Assembly (NCBI GenBank): GCA_041576015.1
Contig: JBFGLT010000116.1
Span: forward strand, 1 to 9,938
DNA length: 9,938 nucleotides
Direction: 5' to 3'
Source of the DNA: JABDIY01 sp041576015
GTDB lineage: Bacteria; Actinomycetota; Acidimicrobiia; Acidimicrobiales; SZUA-35
In this document: positions 6,453 through 9,938 of the stretch, one piece after another
How the letters are laid out: each line of letters opens with the position of its first letter
Numbering within the stretch: position 1 is the first letter of the stretch
Position numbers and translations under genes: made by a program
The notes under the pieces: generated by a model
The model's input: the letters and a program-made list of their open reading frames with translations, nothing else
Databases searched by the model: none
What the model was told of the DNA's origin: nothing

Positions 6453-6827
6453 ATGGCCAAGAACGTGCTGGGTGAAGAGCTCGAGCCGTGCGGGATGGAT
6501 CCGCTGACCGGATTCTACCGCAACGGATGCTGCGAAACCGGCGCAGAAGACACCGGAGTCCACACCGTGTGCGCCGAAGTGACCGCCGAGTTCCTGGAGT
6601 ACTCCCGAGATCGGGGCAACGACCTGATCACCCCCCGACCCGAGTTCGGGTTCGCCGGCCTCAAGCCCGGGGACCGGTGGTGTGTGTGCGCGAGTCGCTG
6701 GGCCGAGGCTCGCGACGCCGGAGTGGCCCCGCCGGTCGTGCTCGGCGCCACCCACGCCCGGTCGCTCGAGTGGGCCTCGCTCGACGAGCTCCGAGCCAAT
6801 CCCCCTGAGCGCCACCCCCGCCGGTAG
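6453..6827 (+). CDS. DUF2237 family protein, cysteine-rich (124 aa)
   Basis: A small soluble protein of a widespread family of unknown function. It matches the family almost end to end: an N-terminal MAKNVLG, EPCGMDPLTGFYRNGCCETG, FLEYSRDRGNDLITPRPEFG, FAGLKPGDRWCVCASRW and APPVVLGATH. Six cysteines are present (C13, C26, C27, C40, C77, C79), most in family-conserved positions, suggesting metal binding or redox chemistry; that is inference. The frame is also open from a GTG at 6420 that touches the aminotransferase stop, but the family's conserved N-terminus begins at ATG 6453, so the later start is chosen. The gene follows the aminotransferase by 33 bp; they may be co-transcribed, though a -10-like hexamer precedes this gene. 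No signal peptide or membrane segment is visible. Confidence 0.93.
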   Translation: MAKNVLGEELEPCGMDPLTGFYRNGCCETGAEDTGVHTVCAEVTAEFLEYSRDRGNDLITPRPEFGFAGLKPGDRWCVCASRWAEARDAGVAPPVVLGATHARSLEWASLDELRANPPERHPRR

Positions 6828-7018
6828 CTGAGCGACGAGCCAAGCGGATGATCGAGGACAAACCGCAACCCGTCACGCTGTCGACGCGCCAGCGGAGCGA
6901 GGACGATCAAAACCGTGTCATTGGTCCCTACCGACGACGCTCCCATCCGCGCAGAGTTGGGGGCGATTGCGGCTGGCGACCAAGCCCGCCCACTCCGCAC
7001 GTGGAAGGCTGCGAGGGT

Positions 7019-7030
7019 TACGCGTAGCTT
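7019..7030 (+). promoter_or_regulatory. Putative ppdK promoter -10 with overlapping palindrome
   Basis: TAGCTT at 7025-7030 fits TANNNT. A weak -35 candidate TGGAAG (7002-7007) lies 17 bp upstream. An 8-bp perfect palindrome TACGCGTA (7019-7026) overlaps the -10 and could bind a repressor. If used, transcription would begin near 7037, giving a leader of only about 17 nt, or a longer one from another promoter further up. Confidence 0.3.
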
Positions 7031-7049
7031 CCCTGAGCCCCGAAGGGAA
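7029..7049 (+). promoter_or_regulatory. Possible hairpin covering the ppdK ribosome binding site
   Basis: TTCCCT (7029-7034) is complementary to AGGGAA (7044-7049), with a 9-nt loop. The right arm contains most of the only Shine-Dalgarno-like sequence, GAAGGGA (7042-7048), 5 nt before the ATG at 7054. If both arms are transcribed the hairpin would hide the RBS. If transcription starts near 7037 the left arm would be missing and the RBS free. Confidence 0.3.
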
Positions 7050-7053
7050 CGGC

Positions 7054-9759
7054 ATGGCAAGCAAATGGGTGTACCGGTTCGACGAGGTCGAGCTGGCCGA
7101 GAAGAGTGTGGATGGCGACTGGGAGCGCGTGCGCGCCCTCCTGGGAGGTAAGGGGGCCAATCTCGGCGACATGACACGCCTCGGAATTCCCGTCCCCCCC
7201 GGTTTCACGATCACCACACAGGCGTGCAATGCCTACACCGATGCCGGCGGTGTCATGCCGGATGGACTCTGGGACCAGGTGCTGGTCACCATGCGGGAGA
7301 TCGAGGAGGCCACCGGGAAATCGTTCGGGGACCCGGAGCACCCGCTGCTGGTCGCATGCCGGTCGGGCGCCAAGTTCTCGATGCCCGGCATGATGGACAC
7401 GGTCCTCGACATCGGCCTCAACCCGGCCGTCGTCGAGGGAATGATCGCCGCCACCGGCGACGCTCGGTTCGTCATGGACTCGTACCGCCGGTTGATCCAG
7501 ATGTTCGGTGGCGTCGTGCTCGGCGTGGCCGACGAGCGGTTCGAAGCGGTCCTGCAGGCCAAGAGGAACGAACGGGGCGTTTCGACCGATGCCGAGCTGA
7601 GCGCCGATGACCTCCGAGAGGTCGTCGGGTCGTTCAATTCGCTCATCGAGCGCTACGGCACCGCCCCGTTCCCGACCGACCCGCTCGACCAGCTCCGGAT
7701 GGCGATCGAGGCGGTCTTTCAGAGTTGGTCGGGCAAGCGAGCCGTCGACTATCGCAACGCCGCTCACATTCCCCACGATCTCGGCACGGCGGTCAACATC
7801 GTCACGATGGTGTTCGGCAACATGGGCACCGACTCCGCCACCGGGGTGGCCATGAGCCGGGACGCCACCACCGGCGAGGCCCGGTTGGAGGGTGACTACC
7901 TCATCAACGCCCAGGGCGAGGACGTGGTGGCTGGGATCCGACCGACCACCCCGATCGAGCAGCTCCGTGGCGACATGCCCGAGGTCGCCGACCAGTTCGC
8001 CAAGATCGCCGGCCAGCTCGAACGTCACTACCGCGACATGCAGGACATGGAGTTCACCGTCGAACAAGGAAAGCTCTGGATTCTGCAAACCCGATCCGGC
8101 AAACGAACGGCTCAGGCGGCCGTGCGAATCGCTGTCGACATGGCCAACGAGGGTCTGATCAGCCAGGACGAAGCGGTCCGCCGGGTCACACCCGAACAGA
8201 TCGACTTCTTCCTTCATCCGCAGTTCGAGCGGGGAGCGGTCACCGCGTCGACGCCGCTCACCCAGGGACTGAACGTGTCGCCGGGCGCCGCCGTCGGCGT
8301 CGCTGCGTTCGATCCGGATCTGGCCGAGCGGTGGGCCAAGGAGGGGCGGAGCGTCGTGCTCGTCCGGCCCGAAACCAAGCCCGACGACGTCCACGGCATG
8401 CTGGCCGCCGCCGGCATCTTGACCTCCAGCGGAGGTCGTACCAGCCATGCGGCGCTCGTCGCCCGCCAGTTCGGGCGGCCGGCCGTCGTCGGCGCCAACG
8501 AGATCGAGATCGACATGGCCAAGCGGGTGTTCACCGCCGGCCTGACCGAGGTCCACGAAGGCGAGTGGATCTCGATCGATGGCACCACCGGGTTCGTGTA
8601 CGGCGGTCAGATCCAAACGACGGCCCCCGACATCGACAACGACTGGCTGACCACCCTTCTCGAGTGGGCCGATGGGTTCCGAACCCTCGGCGTGCGGGCC
8701 AACGCCGACGACCCCGTCGAGGCGGCCCGGGCGCGGTCCTACGGGGCGGAGGGCATCGGCCTCTGCCGGACCGAGCACATGTTCTTCGACCCCGAGCGGC
8801 TCCCCATCGTCCAGCGGATGATCACCGCACCGACACCGGCGGAACGCCGCGAGGCGGTCAATGCGCTCCTGCCGCTCCAGCGCGGGGACTTCGCCGGACT
8901 CTTCCGCGCCATGGAGGGTACCCCGGTGATCATTCGCCTGCTCGACCCGCCGCTCCACGAGTTCCTGCCGAGCTGGGACGAGCTCACCCGCCAGGCCGCC
9001 GACCTTCAGATCAAGCTGGTCAACGCCCGCGACCTGGCCGAGGTCGACCAGCTCATTTCCGAACTGATCGAGGTTCGCACCATGCTCGAGCGGGTCGAGC
9101 ATCTGAAGGAGTCGAACCCGATGCTCGGGCTGCGGGGCGTGAGGCTCGGGCTCAGGATCCCCGATCTGATCACGATGCAGACTCGCGCCATCGCCGAGGC
9201 GGCCATTGAGGTGAAGGCCGAGGGTATGGCGGTCAAGGCCGAGATCATGGTGCCACTGGTGAGCCATGCGTCGGAGATGGCCGCCGCTCGCTCGCTGATC
9301 GAAGCGGAGCTCGACGAGATCTTCGCCGAGCACGACGAGCGAATCGACATCCCCATCGGCACGATGATCGAAGTTCCCCGCGCGGCGCTGACCGCCGAGG
9401 AGATCGCCCGGCACGCCGACTTCTTCTCCTTCGGAACCAACGACCTCACGCAGATGACGCTGGGGATCAGCCGCGACGACGCCGAGGCCAGTTTCCTCCT
9501 CGACTACCTGGCTGAGGCCGTGATCACCGCCAACCCGTTCCACACGATCGATGTGGGCGGCGTCGGACGGTTGATGGAGATGGCCGTCGACGAAGGCCGG
9601 TCGGTCAATTCCTCTCTCGAGGTGGGTGTCTGCGGTGAGCAGGGTGGCGAGCCGGCTTCGATTCGCCTGTGCCAACAGCTCGGACTGACCTACGTCAGTT
9701 GCTCGGCCTACCGGGTCCCGGTGGCCCGGCTGGCAGCCGCGCAGGCGGCGTTGAGCTGA
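7054..9759 (+). CDS. ppdK: Pyruvate, phosphate dikinase (901 aa)
   Basis: Cytosolic enzyme interconverting pyruvate + ATP + Pi and PEP + AMP + PPi, usable for gluconeogenesis or PPi-linked glycolysis. Full length for the family. Domains in order: N-terminal ATP-grasp (about 1-375) with LLGGKGANLGDM, VPPGFTITT, the nucleotide-site R103 in CRSGAKFSMPGMMDTVLDIG, and VEQGKLWILQTRSGKRT closing it; the swivelling phosphohistidine domain (about 425-520) with GGRTSHAALVAR, catalytic H465 and the neighbouring T463 that is the regulatory phosphorylation site in homologues; and the C-terminal PEP/pyruvate TIM barrel (about 540-895) with GIGLCRTEHMFF, NPMLGLRGVRLG, FGTNDLTQMTLG and VGVCGEQGGEP, where C860 is the catalytic cysteine. 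The ATG at 7054 is chosen for its SD (GAAGGGA) and because MASKWVYRFDE is the expected N-terminus. No PPDK regulatory protein gene lies in the window. All catalytic residues are intact. Confidence 0.98.
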   Translation: MASKWVYRFDEVELAEKSVDGDWERVRALLGGKGANLGDMTRLGIPVPPGFTITTQACNAYTDAGGVMPDGLWDQVLVTMREIEEATGKSFGDPEHPLLVACRSGAKFSMPGMMDTVLDIGLNPAVVEGMIAATGDARFVMDSYRRLIQMFGGVVLGVADERFEAVLQAKRNERGVSTDAELSADDLREVVGSFNSLIERYGTAPFPTDPLDQLRMAIEAVFQSWSGKRAVDYRNAAHIPHDLGTAVNIVTMVFGNMGTDSATGVAMSRDATTGEARLEGDYLINAQGEDVVAGIRPTTPIEQLRGDMPEVADQFAKIAGQLERHYRDMQDMEFTVEQGKLWILQTRSGKRTAQAAVRIAVDMANEGLISQDEAVRRVTPEQIDFFLHPQFERGAVTASTPLTQGLNVSPGAAVGVAAFDPDLAERWAKEGRSVVLVRPETKPDDVHGMLAAAGILTSSGGRTSHAALVARQFGRPAVVGANEIEIDMAKRVFTAGLTEVHEGEWISIDGTTGFVYGGQIQTTAPDIDNDWLTTLLEWADGFRTLGVRANADDPVEAARARSYGAEGIGLCRTEHMFFDPERLPIVQRMITAPTPAERREAVNALLPLQRGDFAGLFRAMEGTPVIIRLLDPPLHEFLPSWDELTRQAADLQIKLVNARDLAEVDQLISELIEVRTMLERVEHLKESNPMLGLRGVRLGLRIPDLITMQTRAIAEAAIEVKAEGMAVKAEIMVPLVSHASEMAAARSLIEAELDEIFAEHDERIDIPIGTMIEVPRAALTAEEIARHADFFSFGTNDLTQMTLGISRDDAEASFLLDYLAEAVITANPFHTIDVGGVGRLMEMAVDEGRSVNSSLEVGVCGEQGGEPASIRLCQQLGLTYVSCSAYRVPVARLAAAQAALS

Positions 9760-9777
9760 GCGACCACCCACCAATGG

Positions 9778-9938
9778 TCAGGTCAAACGCAACAACCGGA
9801 TCATCCCGGGGAGCAGCGCGGCCCCGCTGATCAACACGACGACGGCGATGGCGGTACCGACATTCGCACGGTCGGCGATGCCGCCGGTGACCAACGGCGT
9901 GAGAAGCACCCCGATCCGCAGGCCGGCGCTCATCAAGC
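9778..9938 (-). CDS. C-terminal fragment of a membrane protein, probably MFS transporter (5'-partial)
   Basis: On the minus strand an open frame enters from the right edge and ends with TGA at 9778-9780, giving the last 52 residues of a protein. It reads RIGVLLTPLVTGGIADRANV, then a hydrophobic stretch GTAIAVVVLISGAALLPGMI and a short basic tail. Two hydrophobic segments joined by a small G-G-x-x-AD-R loop, with the second near the C-terminus, look like helices 11-12 of a major facilitator transporter, where PL..G..AD is common. The fragment is too short to exclude another permease, and the substrate is unknown. The gene converges with ppdK; 18 bp separate the stops, with no convincing terminator. 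Confidence 0.5.
   Translation of the reverse strand, partial: LMSAGLRIGVLLTPLVTGGIADRANVGTAIAVVVLISGAALLPGMIRLLRLT

Larger units (their letters stand above)
6828..7053. other. Intergenic region before ppdK, 226 bp
   Basis: No plausible protein was found here. The frame of ppdK stays open back to an upstream start at 6967, but the extra residues (Arg-rich, no family match) look non-coding. A 5-bp stem CGCTG/CAGCG at 6876-6880 and 6890-6894 lacks a T-tract and is not called a terminator. CGAGGAC followed by an A-rich stretch occurs twice (about 6853 and 6898), possibly by chance. The 3' end holds the likely ppdK promoter and leader hairpin. Confidence 0.6.

Noticed and set aside
6876..6894. 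Possible terminator after the DUF2237 gene (CGCTG/CAGCG stem)
   Set aside because: Short stem with a 9-nt loop, no T-tract, and such stems are frequent by chance at this GC content.
6967..7053. 29-residue N-terminal extension of PPDK
   Set aside because: It would contain the RBS and promoter-like elements, does not resemble PPDK N-termini, and the ATG at 7054 gives the expected family start.
7018..9774. A 918-aa open frame on the minus strand spanning all of ppdK
   Set aside because: It is codon-for-codon opposite a fully conserved PPDK, has an Arg/His/Gly-rich composition with no recognisable domain, and is expected from the strong third-position GC bias. The similar long antisense frames at 496-1695 and 5430-6815 are rejected for the same reason.
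9762..9779. Possible terminator between ppdK and the convergent gene (GACCA/TGGTC stem)
   Set aside because: Only a 5-bp stem with an 8-nt loop and no T-tract on either strand; not supportable as an intrinsic terminator.

Overview
The window is GC-rich, densely coded DNA with GTG as well as ATG starts and several genes that look leaderless. Protein signatures (an actinobacterial-type 2-oxo acid dehydrogenase cluster, a heliorhodopsin, a bacterial pyruvate phosphate dikinase, a DUF2237 protein) fit a monoderm, most likely an actinobacterium of the Acidimicrobiia kind. That placement is inferred from sequence style; no rRNA or other marker is present. No mobile element, tRNA, rRNA or CRISPR array was seen.

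Layout. Bases 1-3184 (+) hold the end of a 2-oxo acid dehydrogenase operon: the C-terminal part of E1 beta, then E2 (a 4-bp GTGA overlap), then E3 (7 bp further on). The E1 alpha gene is expected just upstream, outside the window. Converging on it with only 6 bp between stop codons is a heliorhodopsin gene (3191-4000, -), a microbial rhodopsin of the inverted-topology family, with its retinal lysine and counterion glutamate in place. Divergent from it across 53 bp lies a 456-aa protein (4054-5424, +). Its C-terminal third resembles the DisA_N/DAC diadenylate cyclase domain, but the second catalytic motif is altered. Next come a class IV (branched-chain-like) aminotransferase (5451-6419) and a small cysteine-rich DUF2237 protein (6453-6827). 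After a 226-bp gap comes a complete pyruvate phosphate dikinase (7054-9759). The last 160 bp hold the C-terminal end of a minus-strand membrane protein, probably an MFS transporter.

How the genes may work together. E1/E2/E3 oxidatively decarboxylate a 2-oxo acid to its acyl-CoA. The class IV aminotransferase could supply branched-chain 2-oxo acids to that complex. PPDK interconverts pyruvate and PEP. The neighbourhood is therefore central carbon and amino-acid metabolism with a photoreceptor and a nucleotide-signalling-like protein inserted as a divergent pair.

The most interesting region is 3191-5424: the heliorhodopsin, the divergent DAC-like gene and the short shared regulatory region with a 7-bp inverted repeat. 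Any link between light and cyclic-dinucleotide signalling is inference from gene arrangement only.
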